Source: Nemopilema nomurai
Taxonomy: Eukaryota > Cnidaria > Scyphozoa > Rhizostomeae > Rhizostomatidae
DNA length: 64,000 nucleotides
Reading direction: 5' to 3'
Assembly: GCA_003864495.1 (NCBI GenBank)
Contig: ML133498.1
Span: 1,224,163 to 1,288,162, forward strand
This document shows positions 12,001 to 24,709 of this stretch, piece after piece. Each line of letters begins with the position of its first letter. Position 1 is the stretch's first letter. Made by a program: the position numbers and the translations under genes. The notes below the pieces were generated by a model. That model made no database searches. It was not told the origin of the DNA and worked only from the letters and a program-made list of their open reading frames with translations.

Positions 12001-14728
12001 TGGAGGTCAAAGCCTAGCTTGAAATTAACTATAGAGGAATGAATGTTAGAATTAAAACTTCTTAGATACTAGAAAGGAGGCTGGAATAGTTCTTAGGTGC
12101 ATTTAAGGCAAACAAAAAGGCTTAGGTTTGCATCCTTATTTGGACTTACATATAAAGTTGCCCAATTCAGGATCAAATAAGAAAACATCTTTAGCAATTG
12201 AAATATGTAGCAGAGTGATATCCTTTAAAAAATATTTCATTCCCATGTTCTTCTACTTTTTGCTACACCATAAATTATTTTAATACAATAGCACAGGTAA
12301 AAAGTTATCAGTTCACCTAAAATAACACTTCCCAAGTTGAACTTTCCACCACCAGTCTTTGAATTCAGAAGCTTCAGTTGCAAGGGCAGCTAGCTGTAAT
12401 GCCTGTGTGGAGAACCAGAAAACTCAGAATGACTCAAAAAATACCTGACCTTTTAATCAAAGTCTAACTTAGAAAGAATAGTTATGACATGTAATAGTTA
12501 ACTGGCATTGCTTTCATTTACTAGCTACTCAAAAATCATGTCTTAAAAACTGCTATCTTAGGATATTTTTCTGTAAGTTAAAGAGAGGAACAAAGTGACA
12601 TAATAAGAAAACTTACATTTCTGACATCATTCTCATGATGAAAGATGTATTCAAATAATGCCTTGAAAAAAATGAAAATTAGGTACAGCATTAGATTTGA
12701 AGCAGTGCTAGTTTTCAATTTAAATTTATCCTATAAAATTATATACAATAAGGTATTTTCAATTTCTCACCAATCATTAACAAATGAAGTTCCTTCAAAA
12801 ATAGAAAGCCAACCAGCTTAAATTGTTCTACCTTTGATAATAAACAACTTAAAATGTAGGTATATATTGAGTAAAAGTTATGTTATGTAGTACCTGAATT
12901 ACTGTGGATAAAACATTTAATATCCTGTGTTTTCAAAAAAGCAAACATCGCAATGAATTTAACATTTGCATTGGGAGTTACCTTTGCCAAATTTGATCTT
13001 TGTGCATATTTGCCAAAATTGATTTTTGATAAGTTAATGAAGGGTCCATCAGGCTGAGACAGCATAGAAGCCTTAAAAGAAAAGGATATGCTTCAAGAAT
13101 AGCCACCAATAAACATTAAAAGAAATGAATAAAAAAGAAATAACTATTGTGGGCTTTAGCACAGTAATGAAGCATTATGAAATGGTGGTTGGAAACAACT
13201 TTTGATGTATCAAGTATCATTGGATTCATATAAATGTGCCAATCTAAAAACCTTAACCAAAAAACATTGATTCAAATATGTTTGGAAGGTTGAAAATGAT
13301 TAGAGTAAAAATTTAACTTACTGTGCCAAGCCTGACATATCTTCCTGATGCACTGGTAACAGGTCTAGAAAAAATAGAAATTGGAAAGTGTAACAGACAA
13401 AAATCTTGCTCAGTTAGAACGTAAACATGTATGAGAAGACAATCTGCGTTAAACAAATTTTTAGCTCATCTGGAATACCCTAATACTTTTCAGGCAAGAG
13501 AAATCTGTTCTACAAACGTAATTATTTCTTGACAGTAAGAGGTAAAGAAAGAAATTCACCTCGCAGTACTTGCAGTCCTAGGGGTTCTAATGGCTTGTTC
13601 CATTGTCCCTGGCCTTCCTGACTGAGTCCCAGGCCGCACAAATCCACTTAGGGGCCTTCCAGCTGACGAAACAGGCCTGGAAAGAAAATAAAGGATAACA
13701 TGGCAACACTCCTACCAAAAGTTTCCAAGAACGAATAATAATGCTAGTGAGAAGCTTTATATAACAGTGTGTTCAGATTTACTACAACCTAGGAACAAAA
13801 TTGTTTACATTCTGACCTGACGGATTGACTTGGTCCCCCTTGGCTTGTCCCTGGCTTCTTCATAGATGTGCCAGGCCCTGCAAAAGTGATTCCATAGTCC
13901 TTCATGGCGACAAGAATGCATAAAGCAGTTCTAACTCAGTTAAAATAGTTAGTAGAGTAAGACAAAAAGTATTACATAATAGTATGGCAGTCTCTAGTTG
14001 TAAACATATCCTTCTAAAATGGAAATTGCTTGGTGCAGATTGGAAAAATTACAGTTTGCATTGTTAAAATAATTAATATATCATGTAGCATTATGAGGTA
14101 TTCTTTAAGAAGCACAAGTGGCTTTAAAAACTTCATGTTGTTTAGCATCTTACAGGTGGAAATGTTAATTGGTGTTAGAATTATTAGAAATCGTTTAATA
14201 TACTAAAGTCGAAGTTATTTAACTTTGTCTTGGATGCAAATATTTAAGTATTAAAGCTTTAGATCATAAAATAGCCATGTTAATCAGTGTTTTGAAAAGA
14301 ACTTTTGTGAGAAAGAGATTGCTCACTTGCAACTTGTGCAATTGCAGTGTCATCCATTAGCACCTCTGCTATACCCTCCTCATCTACTTCAACTTCGTCC
14401 ACATAGGTCTGTTCTGTTAGTGCTCTTGTCTTTAAGAACCAAGCTGCCTAAGAGATGGTTGGAAATTGTTAGAATAGCCAAAATAGCTGTAGTTATTCTA
14501 GTTCATAGTTTTTATGAATCTAGTCCATAGGTTCCCACACACCAACATCCATATTCCAGCCTTTTCAGTATGAAAGAGACGCTTCCAAAAAATTCGTCAA
14601 AAAATTGTCAAATGTAGTACCTGGTCATAAGGGTTTTTCATCAACAATTTAGTACAGACTTCGATGCATTCTTCATACTTGCGCCTTCTAAAAAAGCTCG
14701 TTGCAAGAAACATTGGATCCATCGCCAT
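9026..14728 (-). CDS. TTC8: Tetratricopeptide repeat protein 8 (BBS8), BBSome subunit
   Basis: BBS8 is a TPR subunit of the BBSome, the coat-like complex that moves membrane proteins in and out of cilia. Fifteen exons join in frame (high to low): 14621-14728, 14327-14447, 13817-13877, 13560-13676, 13322-13364, 12982-13071, 12617-12661, 12317-12402, 11773-11911, 11285-11344, 10836-10975, 10258-10429, 9799-9921, 9482-9565, 9026-9142; 1506 nt, 501 aa (human isoforms about 505-541). Matches to human BBS8 run throughout: FFRRRKYEECIEVCTKLL, EVDEEGIAEVLMDD, the RPGT-rich linker, SQPDGPFINLSKINFGKY, KDWWWKVQLGKCYFR, then TPRs including FYSDQPEVALKFFRRLLQMG and FNNIGLCCFFSQQYDMAL. The start is the first ATG of ATGGCGATGG; an ATG two codons later is also possible. 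The last exon (MGDVQTSYKSVEKSV to the stop) has no long ORF and was found by homology. The gene looks intact. Its 5' end faces the small GPI candidate gene. Confidence 0.95.
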
Positions 14729-16218
14729 CTTTTTGTGCTCCAAGCCGTTTGAAGGGCTGTCTATAACTTAGTGTGTGTCCAGGATTGCAGCCATGTTTGG
14801 TTGTCAAAAACAAGCAGACACAGGGAACCATGAACTATGCATTCGTAATAACAGATGTCAAGTTGCATCATGGGGGGGGGGGACTTTTGGCAAAGAAAAA
14901 TTATAACGATTGACCTTGAAGAACGAAACAGTTTCTATCAGAAACTGTAAGTTGTTTGTAGTCGAATTCCAAGACAGTTAGATAATGTGATAGGATACTA
15001 TATTGTGACTTTCTTGGTCAAATTTCAAATTCTCTTTGAAGCTACTGCATTTACAGGAAAGTAATCATAAATTTTTGCACACATAAATTTTTTCAAGAAT
15101 ACTTTGAAGCAATTGCTATTTCTGTTGCATTATCACGAGCAATCCTGTCAAGCTGTCAATATAAAATAGGTCATACTTTGCAAAAATTCATTTCAGCACA
15201 GTACTAACTACCCTGGGTACCAGACCCACTATGTATCAAGTTAATTCCTAACAACCTTGCAAGGGAAACTGTCAGATTTTTGAAGAATTCTATCCCCAGA
15301 GCCGAGAAAATATGCCCCTACTGCCACTCCTTGAATATTACTGCTACAGAAGCAAATTCATTTTCGCTGATTTGTCCTCTGTCCAGAATGTCACGCCTCT
15401 GTGTTACTATGATCTACCCAAAATTACCCAGAACTTCATCTCTTGATCTGTAAGATGAAATCATCTCTCAACCTAGTTGTATAGTTTGGAAGACTAGAAT
15501 TAATGTTAAAAATAGCAAATTTCAAATCCAGTACTATTGAATCACAAGAATCATCCCAGAAGAACTCTATGTACATATTGTAGCGATTTTATAGCAAAAT
15601 TCGTCATTTTAGTTGCTATTGATCTTAGGAACTTCACAAATCATTTTGAATTTTATCAAATAAATTGTTATATTTCTGTTGTTGTTTAGAAAAATATTTG
15701 TCTCAAATATCCTTGGCGGCAGAGTCTCGAATAAACAGTTAAACGTGATGAAAAGGTTTCGAAGAATTTTCTGTTTGCTTGCCTGCTCTTTGAAACCTTA
15801 GAAATAAACTAGAGTTTTGACTTCTATCCATGCATATGAAATTATAGATGTTGAAGCTAAACAATTTTGCAAGAAGGCACGGCAGGGGAAGGAGAGATTT
15901 GTACATTAGATACAAAAGCCTGCGCAAAACAACAGCATGACTCGAAAAGAAATCTGCTCGCGATTACAAGCCAATATGCACTATTCACAGGCCAACACAA
16001 AATGTCGAAAAGTAAGCACCAGGATTGAGACTGTCGACACTTAAATATTTCCTAAAAAGTGGAGATTATTTTCATCTTATGTGAAGCAGAAACGGAATTT
16101 GCAGGATCAAGTACCATCGATTAAATATTAATGCCTAGATTTTTGCGATAATATTCGTAACGACGGAGTTCAGCAGCAAGTTTTCTCATCTGTAGATTAG
16201 ATTCCATCCACAGCTGAC
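14729..16218. other. Intergenic DNA upstream of TTC8
   Basis: This holds the TTC8 5' side, with a run of eleven G at about 14873-14883, and then AT-rich DNA. I see no exon, RNA gene or bounded repeat. Confidence 0.45.
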
Positions 16219-16333
16219 TTGTCTCATGGGTGCATTCTGAAACCCTTGGAGTGCGCGAAACACCTGCGTAGGCTAGAGTTATACATAAGGGCCAGCGCTT
16301 GCAAGTTGATCTTCGTGTTGGCTCGTCCAGGCG

Positions 16334-16639
16334 ATGACGCGAGACAGTATGGCCCTGATATGGCTAGCTGGAGTACTGGTTTATTGTGCCATCTCTGTCG
16401 ATGGACACTCGTCTCCTTTTACACCGGTGAAAAGCTGCCTGTCGAAAAAGACAGCCACTGTTGTGCCAGAACCAGAACCAACGGCGGTGCCAGAACCGGA
16501 ACAATCCGTCTCCAAAGTTTCTGGTAGCAACAGTACCGCGAAAGGAAGAGGGAATTCGCTGGCGAGCAATTCTCAAATAAAGAGTGTCGCGTTTTTTGGA
16601 AGCTTGGTGGCCATGCTCCTCAAAATACTGTACATGTAA
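16334..16639 (+). CDS. Small secreted, probably GPI-anchored protein (101 aa)
   Basis: I recognise no family. The single-exon ORF begins MTRDSMALIWLAGVLVYC, a typical signal peptide ending near ISVDG. A second ATG at codon 6 would also serve. The middle is short and polar, with a proline-glutamate repeat (VPEPEPTAVPEPEQ) and a Ser/Asn-rich stretch (SGSNSTAKGRGNS with an NST glycosylation site). The last 18 residues are hydrophobic (VAFFGSLVAMLLKILYM) with no cytoplasmic tail, preceded by small residues. That is the layout of a GPI-attachment signal, as in short Pro/Ser-rich cell-surface proteins. AATAAA follows at 16736-16741, 97 bp after the stop, which supports a real transcript. The alternative is a type-I membrane stub or a chance ORF. 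Confidence 0.55.
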   Translation: MTRDSMALIWLAGVLVYCAISVDGHSSPFTPVKSCLSKKTATVVPEPEPTAVPEPEQSVSKVSGSNSTAKGRGNSLASNSQIKSVAFFGSLVAMLLKILYM

Positions 16640-16735
16640 GCTCATTGGAAACGAAGTATGGAAAAGCTTCAAAACTGCCAAAGTGGGAACATTTTGTCTA
16701 TCTTTTAGTTAATGACAGTGATTTAAATTGATGTA

Positions 16736-16741
16736 AATAAA
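16736..16741 (+). terminator. AATAAA polyadenylation signal
   Basis: The hexamer lies downstream of the small GPI-type ORF, at the distance expected for its 3' UTR. Confidence 0.5.
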
Positions 16742-16759
16742 GAATAACACAGATGTAGA

Positions 16760-18212
16760 GACATACAGATGGACAGTGTTAACATGCATGTATTGTTCTT
16801 GTGACATGAGCAAAATGACACGTCCAGATCTGCGTGTTACTTTTTAATTATATTTTTTTGTAAATCGCCTTCGATCGTCGTCTTCAAGGTGCAGTTTAGC
16901 CAATTCACGCATTCTTCACCATTCGATGGTTTGCCGCAAACGAGAATTGCAGGCTGACTAAACAGCAATGCAGTCAAAACCCCTCATTTACGGCCTCACC
17001 AACATCCATGTGCTTACTTACAAGCCTTAAGAAAGTAGTGATAAAAGTTCTCTAATCTTAGTGATTACTTCGAACATGGAGCTGCAATTTCCACGAAATA
17101 TGTCCTTTGACAAAAGTAAAGCTCCAGGTTTATTTGCTTTTTCATTTCTGATAGTTTTACCGGGTAGAAAAGACGAAGATTCTTGCTAGCTAATTAGTCG
17201 GCTTTCCAATTCTCCGACGAGAACTGGGGCTTCGAAAACTCCTGAGCAAGACTATCTCCAATTTTTATTTACGTTAAGCTTTAATGACTAGCTTGCAAAT
17301 TTTTTAATACGATTTGATAAATAAGCCAGCACTTGTGGAAATTGGGAAATGCTGAACTTAAGAACAATTTTTTAGCAGCGAATTAAGATACAAACTTAGC
17401 TTTCTCTCTAAGTTATTAATGCAAATCAAACCAAAAATTGCTAGCACTAAAAACCAGAAGTATAGGTGTCTCTATACTTGTGATGAGTTCGGTATAAAAA
17501 TTTGACTTGAACAAATTTGAATTCTCTTTCAAATTATCAATCTACGAGAAACAAGAAATGAACTTGATCAATCAAAGTAAGGATATGTATATATGTATTT
17601 TCGTCAGTTTACAAACACCATAACCATTAAACTATAAACGATCATCTTTCCATACGGCTCTAGGCTTCGATTCAGCGTTTCAGGTAAAATTGAACAACAA
17701 CAAGGCAAACGTCCTTCTACCTATAGTGATTTCACACCATTTAATTATATCTATTTCTTAAGGGAAACCTAGAGACTCTCCTACTGTACCAGTTATTAAA
17801 TGGAAATCCCATTCACTGGCACTCGTTCGGCGAAAAGGTTCTGCTTAAATGGTCCATAACGACCATCTAAAACTTAAAAATAAGAACTCTTCATGGAAAA
17901 GGGGTGCAAATTGCTGATTATTAACTATGAAAACTAGCATTAGGAGAAGAGTATAAGAATCTTTGGAACATGAGTAAGTGGAGACCCGTCTTTATACAAG
18001 TGAATCACTGTCCGCTCTCCTGTTATAGCTAGTCAAAATATCATCCGTTTCATTTCAGAGCATACGCAAAATACAACGAAGCACCTTCAGCCCATGATAC
18101 ATTGTAGTGGATGTTTGTCAGTAACCAACTGAAATGCCAATACAGGCAGGATAATTTTTTATGGCAAATCATTTCGCCTAAGTACCTAAATTCATAAATT
18201 ATTCATTACATA
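16760..18212. other. Intergenic DNA between convergent genes
   Basis: This lies between the 3' ends of the small plus-strand gene and SYVN1. It is AT-rich. I see no exon with a recognisable product and no structured RNA. Confidence 0.45.
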
Positions 18213-21200
18213 CTAGCTATTTGCATTCAATCCCGACTTGATCGCATCAGATACATCCGGATCTTTAGCGTCCGGATTATCACTGTTCTGTGACGAGAAT
18301 CTTTCTAGCCGTCTTCTCCGAAGTTCAGAACTTTTTTCCGTACCGGCGTCATTTCGTGACTCGCTTGATGTGTCAGTGCTGATGTTTTCAATCGACTCGC
18401 TCATCGTGTTTGTCTCGTCCTCTTTACCATCTTCCTTCGGGTCAGAAGTCTTGGAGCCTGACTCGTCTGGTTTCGAAAGTAGGCTAAAACGAATGAGGAT
18501 CGTGTTTAACTACAACACAAGACTAAACGTACTGGAGAAACACAAATCTGTGCATGAGGAATTCGCTCTTTTACTAAACATAACGCTTCTCTTTGTAAAA
18601 TTTCGAATAACGTTTTCTGATAGATCAAACGTTCTGCATACATTACCCAAAGAGAATTCTAAAAGCTGGATTAACCGAACGGCAAGTACAAGACAAAATA
18701 GATTGGCAAAAACGTGAGTGAAACAGTACTAAGATAAAAAGATAGAAGTTGCATTCAATTTATCAGATGATTCGATGAAACCATTAGGAAAAGGAATGAA
18801 AGACAAAAATGCATAAAAAGCTATTATGCAAAATCTTCAGTAAAGCTAATTGCTAGAACTTTGCTTGAACAAAAGTAAAAATCAACTGAATGATTAAGAC
18901 TACTTACTTAAGTGTAGTAATGACATTTGAATACTGATTCAATTGGACAATGGCAGCATCCAGTAACGAATGCACGTTTCGCAGGACCTTGATTCTTGCT
19001 TCGATGTTAGCTCGCTCCTGACCTTCCATGTTACGCAACTCTTCGTCTGACAGCGTTGAAAGGTTTTCCATGGAGTTCATGAAAAGGTGTGGGGGGAAAG
19101 GGGAAGGCATCCCTTGAAGAAGAGAAATAAGGATTAAAAATAAAAAAAGGAAACTCGTTCAGAAATGTTCGTAACTTTAAAAGGAATTCTTACAAAAAAG
19201 CGTAATATTGACCCGACGATTTCTGCAGGTCGATTTATTGACACTATCATTATTATCATCATAAGATGACGCATGAGTAATAAATATAGAAATGTGCGAA
19301 GATGGTATCTTTATACATATATAGTACAGACGTATATGGAAGAGCTGAAGTTTATTCGTCTGTATGAAAATCCTGGGGAGATTCTTCTGGATCAAATAAA
19401 AACATACTGGTGGTCGAAGAACATACTGGTGGTCGACTGCTGCATTAAAGAGGAATCTCACCTGGCATGGACATGAACGGAGGAGGCGGCATGAAAGGTG
19501 ATCCCGCCATAAACGGGGGAGGCATCATAAACCCAGGGGTTTCGTGGGCCTGGAAACGGAATCAAGAGGTTAAGAATCAGGTCACTGAATAAAGCGACGA
19601 ATTAAAATATGCTGCGCATGTGGGTGAATTCGCCTTACTGCAAAATCAGGTAGCAAGGATATATCCACTTTATAAGCAAGGAAACTGCTTGCAAAGGCTG
19701 ATAAGAAGCACTACTTTTATGAGCGAAGAACGAAAGTTAATGAAGAATTGTAAGAATTTTACTTGTATCCCAGGAAAACTAATTATCCCAGGAAGTCTAT
19801 CGCTATACAGATGATTTTCTAGATGCATGCGCCTCCTATCTTTGGGCTGCGCGGCCGCATTAAAACAAATAGCTGCAGTCACCTGTGCCTCCGACGACAT
19901 TGGCGATGTGGTTGCTGTTGCACTTGCTGACGCAGCTGTTGAGTCTGCCAAAGTCTGAGGGGCAGCAGGTGCCTGATTTGGTACCGGAGGCATAGCCGGA
20001 TTCCACATGGGAAATGGCGGGGGTGGGGGCATTCCAACGAAACCTGGAACTGGTGAGGCAAGGAAACACATTGGTGAACAAATCTTCAAAATAGGGCGGA
20101 AAAGCGGAACCATAGTTTCAGCATGTCCTTAACGTAAACATACCATATCAATAAAAGGCCTAATGATGGATGAAATCTTACCGTTTGGGTGGAGCCCGGG
20201 TTGTTGTTGTGGCTGTTGGGCAGCTTGTGCTTCTGCCTGCCTCCGCTGTTGCTGTTGTTGTTGTTGCTGCTGTTGTTGCTCAATTGGTCTTAGAACATCC
20301 ATTCTGCAGGTTGGACACGACTGTTGTCTTTGAAACCACGATCGCAGGCAATGAGCGTGGAAGATATGGTTGCATGGGAGTTTTTTGCCAGATGTCATTT
20401 CCTCACGACAAATGATGCACACATTGTCCAGCTGAGATAACAGCTCCTCTGTGGCATCAGGATAACTAAAAATTCGAAAGGACCCATGCTTAATTTCAGT
20501 TGATTCTATAGCAAAAAAGACGAACCATAAAAAAGCAAAAAATAGCTATAAAAGAAAAGTTGTGACAACTTACTAATTGTTCATGTATGCAATAGCCCTT
20601 CGTGACAAAACAACATCTGATACAGATTTTTTGAAAGCCCTTAAAAAGAGAGAAAAATTATAAGTCCTGCTTTGATAAAAAAAGAACAGAAGCAATCAAT
20701 ATTACACACTAATTAAAAGAGCAATCAGTCGCAAAAAGATGCACATCAGATTAGATAAACAAAGGACAACACATACCTCAAAGTCAGGTACATTGGCCTG
20801 ATTGCAAAAAGTGGGAAGGTGTGAATCTTGATCATGATTATGACAAAAACGATGTAAAGGAGTGTTTTGAAAAAGCCTAAAATGCAGAAATAACATTCAT
20901 TAGCTCTAGAGGATAAGGAAAAAGGATTTTTAAAAGGGTCTGATAAGACAGGACTGAACAAAGTAAGGACTCAAAAAGCATCATCTAATATAATAAAGCC
21001 CGGAAAAAACCTGGAAAAATTGTCATAATGTGACAAGTACAGTATTGAGACAAAATGACATGGATAGCACATGTGAGTTGGTTTTCTAATTTATCTTCAT
21101 GTTGTACAACTAAATCAAGGTTAACCAATATAGCCATGTATCAAAAAAAACCAAAAAATTTTTGTTTTTACAGACAAAACTATCAAAACCATTCTCCATA

Positions 21201-24200
21201 TTTCAACAAAGAACACCTGCCAGAAGATTGAATCAGGTGTGAATCACAAAAAGTGAACCAGGGCAATCCTAATACGTAACCCATTAGGAACAATTTACAC
21301 AGCATTAATACCCTTCCGAACAGGAAGAACATATATATAGTAATCTTAGGTGATATCTGCTATATTATTCAAACTATAATTAAATATTCTAGAAGATAAG
21401 CTCTGTAATTAGCTCTGTGTAAATACTCCACCTGTAATTAGCTCTGTGTACAAAAGATAAACAGTTTTGTTTTCCCAAGGATTCTCCCTGTTCAAATCGA
21501 TGCTGTGCAGGGCATACTTCATGATTGTGGTTACTACCATCGTCAACAGAATTGCATACTGCAATGAACAGAAACAACATTAGCTAATTTACTGATTATG
21601 ATGCAAAAGGTGAGGGAGTCAAAAATTAGCTGCTTCCCTGTGCCTCTCATGCAGAAAATTTTAACCATTAAATATGTGAGCTCTAAGGAAATTTTTTCCT
21701 TTTCATGGTTACTGTGAAAATGCAGGCTGATAAAATTTAATGTCTTCATGAGCTATGATTCTGATTTAGTTAACTGGGGCTGTAGATTTCCCAAATAAAC
21801 AACCCTTTTTTACACAAGCCTTCTACACTCACTCTGATAAACTAAACCATATTAGAAATATTCCTTTTGGGTAGAGAAAAGGTATTTCTTTATCAGTGAT
21901 AATTTATTCAATATTCATTTCAAGGTGGCAAAATAAGATTAAACTAGCATTCTAAACTTTCATTTGATGACAGCATCACCAAAAAAAACGGCAAAATAAG
22001 ATTAAACTAGCATTCTAAACTTTCATTTGATGACAGCATCACCAAAAAAAACGGCAAAATGAGATTAAACTAGCATTCTAAACTTTCATTTGATGACAGC
22101 ATCACCAAAAAAAACTATTTAATGCTGTTAAATTGTTGATATTTCCAAATTCTTGAAGCAAAAGACTGTTGAAAGTTCTTTTAATCTCAAGTACAGGATT
22201 GTTGTACTGCAAACAGGTGCACTGGTTCTTGATCAAGCAGATCAAAGCTCTATGATTCTTAATAAGCAGGGTATGAACAAATAGACTGGTGCTGATTTTT
22301 ATTCTCATAAGGTCACTGGCTTCATGCAAATAATTTCATCAAGCATTATGATTTTTACATATAGGTATTTACGAACAACAATCAATCCCATTCAAAAAAA
22401 TTTAACACTGTGCAAAGAATACACTGTTTAGTAAAGAATACTTTACCATAACAAGTATTTACCTCAAATCCAAATACAAGTTGAACTGTAGCACCATTCT
22501 GTACTGTGCTTCTGAATGCATGGTGAATTAAAACTGCATCAGCAAGGCCAAGGAACAAAAGCAGAGCTTCAAAGAAAAAAGAGTAACAAGCTTAATAAGG
22601 TTTGAAAAGACAAAAATGCTCAAAAACTTTGTATTTTAAGTTTTGCTAAAGGGCTAGCATTACAACGATTTGTGTCAAAGCAAATGTAAAGAATGTATAA
22701 ATTTCATTTGAAAAAAAACAAAAAACTGATGTTGGCTTGAAACAAATTTTAGATTAGGCACCAAGATGAAATCAAGTTTAATAAGCAATATTAACTCCCC
22801 TTGCTCAAATACTTACCTATTGCTCTGAGGTGAAACTTTAGAGTAATAATTGGACTCCTTTCCATCTGCAAAAAAGAGCATCAACCCATTAAACAATAAT
22901 CTTGACCAAAGAATTGATTGACCATTAATGTATGAGCTGCATCAAATGTTTCTAGACTAAAACGGCCAGCTTCACAACCTAAATCTAACTATCAAATATA
23001 ATTCCAAATAGCAATGGCAGAGTTGGCTGCCTAATTTAAAGAATGTAGCCTGATTTAAAGGTTAATTTATCACATTTTCCTCCTTCAACTAGATAATAGA
23101 TTCTAAATACACAATCCTACTTGAAATGCATAAAAGACAAGCCTTTTGACAGGCCAAATGAAATTCTCAAATTAAAGCATCATTAAATAAATAACAGTCA
23201 ATTTCATTACAATCTATTATATATAAAACTTACATAGTCAATTCTGTCCTCAGCTAGCCAGTGAAATCCTTTTAAAAACAACAGGAGAGTGAAAAGCGAC
23301 ACAAACTTTGGGCTAAAATCATCCTAAACACTGTAAAAGCCAAGCAGGTCTCTGTAACTGCATACCATGATCTCTCCATAAGGTGCTGTCAAAGAGAAAA
23401 TTTTATCATATATATTGCAAGTTATCTGAGACCTTTGAAACAGACAGTATGTTGCAAATTCTCTTGTTAATCTCTTTATGCATGATTTAGAAAAAACTTA
23501 AAGGGCCACAAGAACACCGTTGCTTTGATTAACAAAGTTTGTATTAAAGCAAAAACATATGAAATTGGCAAGGGTTGCAAAAGGGCTTTTGTTGCTTTAC
23601 TTCAGCAAATGTGTAGCACCACTATCCATTTATGCACATTTTTAAGTTTTATACAGATTTTTTCTAGCAAATAGTCTGAATTCCAAAGTCTGAGCAAGTA
23701 GCTGTTTGCAAAATCATATAATTTGTATCACTGATGGTATGGAACAAATCAGCCTAGACATCACTATTGACAATAAATTGAGCACCATTTTTTCTTTATG
23801 ATTATATTAATTCTAATTCTTATTCTAATAAAAATAATAAAGAAATATATATGATCCTTCTAGGCATATTCTACAGTAGGCTTAATTATTTTTCAACTTG
23901 TTTATGTACACTTACCATAAAAGCTCTTTTAAGGGGGGTGCTTTTTCAGTCTTAGAGGGATAGGTTTTAAAAGACAGGGGGCTCTTATTAGATTAGGGGG
24001 CTATCAAAAATTCAAAGTAAAACTACTATAAACAAGTCTTCATGCAATCTTTTGTTAAAAAATATCATCCAAACATTATATAAACGCAATACTAACAGAT
24101 TTGACACTGCCTTGTGTCCATCACTGGGGCTTCTAGAGACATTAAAGCACAACTGAGGAAGAAAGCCAGGACTTCTATTCATTTGAAAATTAAAAATTAG

Positions 24201-24709
24201 ACATCCCTGGCTAACAAAAGGAGGCCTTAAAAGGGAGAGGGGGGTTTAGTAATACCTAATTTTAGTCAATTTTTCAAGCAAGGTACACTCAAAATATACC
24301 TACCTCCATTTCTGCCGCTCTCAGTTGTCCAAAGAATACTTTCCTCATCATCTTTCCCAAAAGCATGACAACAACAAATGCTTGAATATACAAAACCTGA
24401 AAAAGATAATTTGAAATCTTGAATTGCTTGCTCTATAATTATTCCATGGCTCAATCAACATATGAATCTGCAGATACTTGAGTTGCACACACTCTTTAAA
24501 TTTGGATTGTATTTCTGAATTGGGCTGTAAATGCTGTAAATTTGCAACACAACAAGTTACGAATGGTTCCGTTTCCTTACCGCCATACTTGGATTAGACT
24601 TTGTAATGTAAACAACAGCTGGGTAGAATTGTCTCTTTTGAAGAAATGCATTGGCAATGGCAGCTGAAGTGAGCAAAGCACTGCCTAATGTTATCAGCAA
24701 CAGCCTCAT
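18213..24709 (-). CDS. SYVN1: Synoviolin / HRD1, ER membrane E3 ubiquitin ligase (one-base frameshift in exon 3)
   Basis: HRD1 is the multi-spanning ER membrane RING ligase and retrotranslocation core of ER-associated degradation. Thirteen exons (high to low): 24581-24709, 24304-24396, 23234-23385, 22817-22865, 22463-22566, 21432-21558, 20777-20876, 20574-20639, 20182-20465, 19883-20049, 19462-19549, 18908-19112, 18213-18483. They give 1835 nt, one short of 612 codons. The N-terminal part has the hydrophobic segments and the signatures QFYPAVVYITKSNPSMA, FFGQLRAAEME and MIKIHTFPLFAIRPMYL. The RING-H2 is in exon 9 (CIICREEM, CNHIFHAHC, CPTCRMD), followed by a polyQ stretch, a Pro/Met-rich linker, and a conserved helix (SLLDAAIVQLNQY) that in the family lies near the partner-binding region. 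The end is ELRRRRLERFSS, as in human. In exon 3, TTTAGGATGAT must read TTT AG(N) GAT GAT to give FRDDFSP; one base is missing near 23323. All else is intact, so an assembly error is likelier than a pseudogene. Confidence 0.94.
20222..20282 (-). repeat. CAA/CAG run encoding polyglutamine in SYVN1 exon 9
   Basis: A run of CAA and CAG codons directly after the RING finger encodes a Gln tract, then an Arg/Gln/Ala-rich stretch. The mixed codons make it less prone to slippage than a pure CAG run. It replaces the proline-rich segment found here in vertebrate HRD1. Confidence 0.85.
21927..22115. repeat. 63-bp direct repeat, three tandem copies in a SYVN1 intron
   Basis: Copies begin at 21927, 21990 and 22053 and are nearly identical; the third has AATGAG where the others have AATAAG. 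Each ends in a run of A before AAC. It lies inside the intron between exons 5 and 6 and does not touch splice sites. The near-identity implies recent triplication or an assembly collapse or expansion. Confidence 0.95.

Noticed and set aside
23930..24250. Blocks of G-rich sequence in the SYVN1 intron, possible transposon
   Set aside because: No inverted ends or target duplication could be matched.
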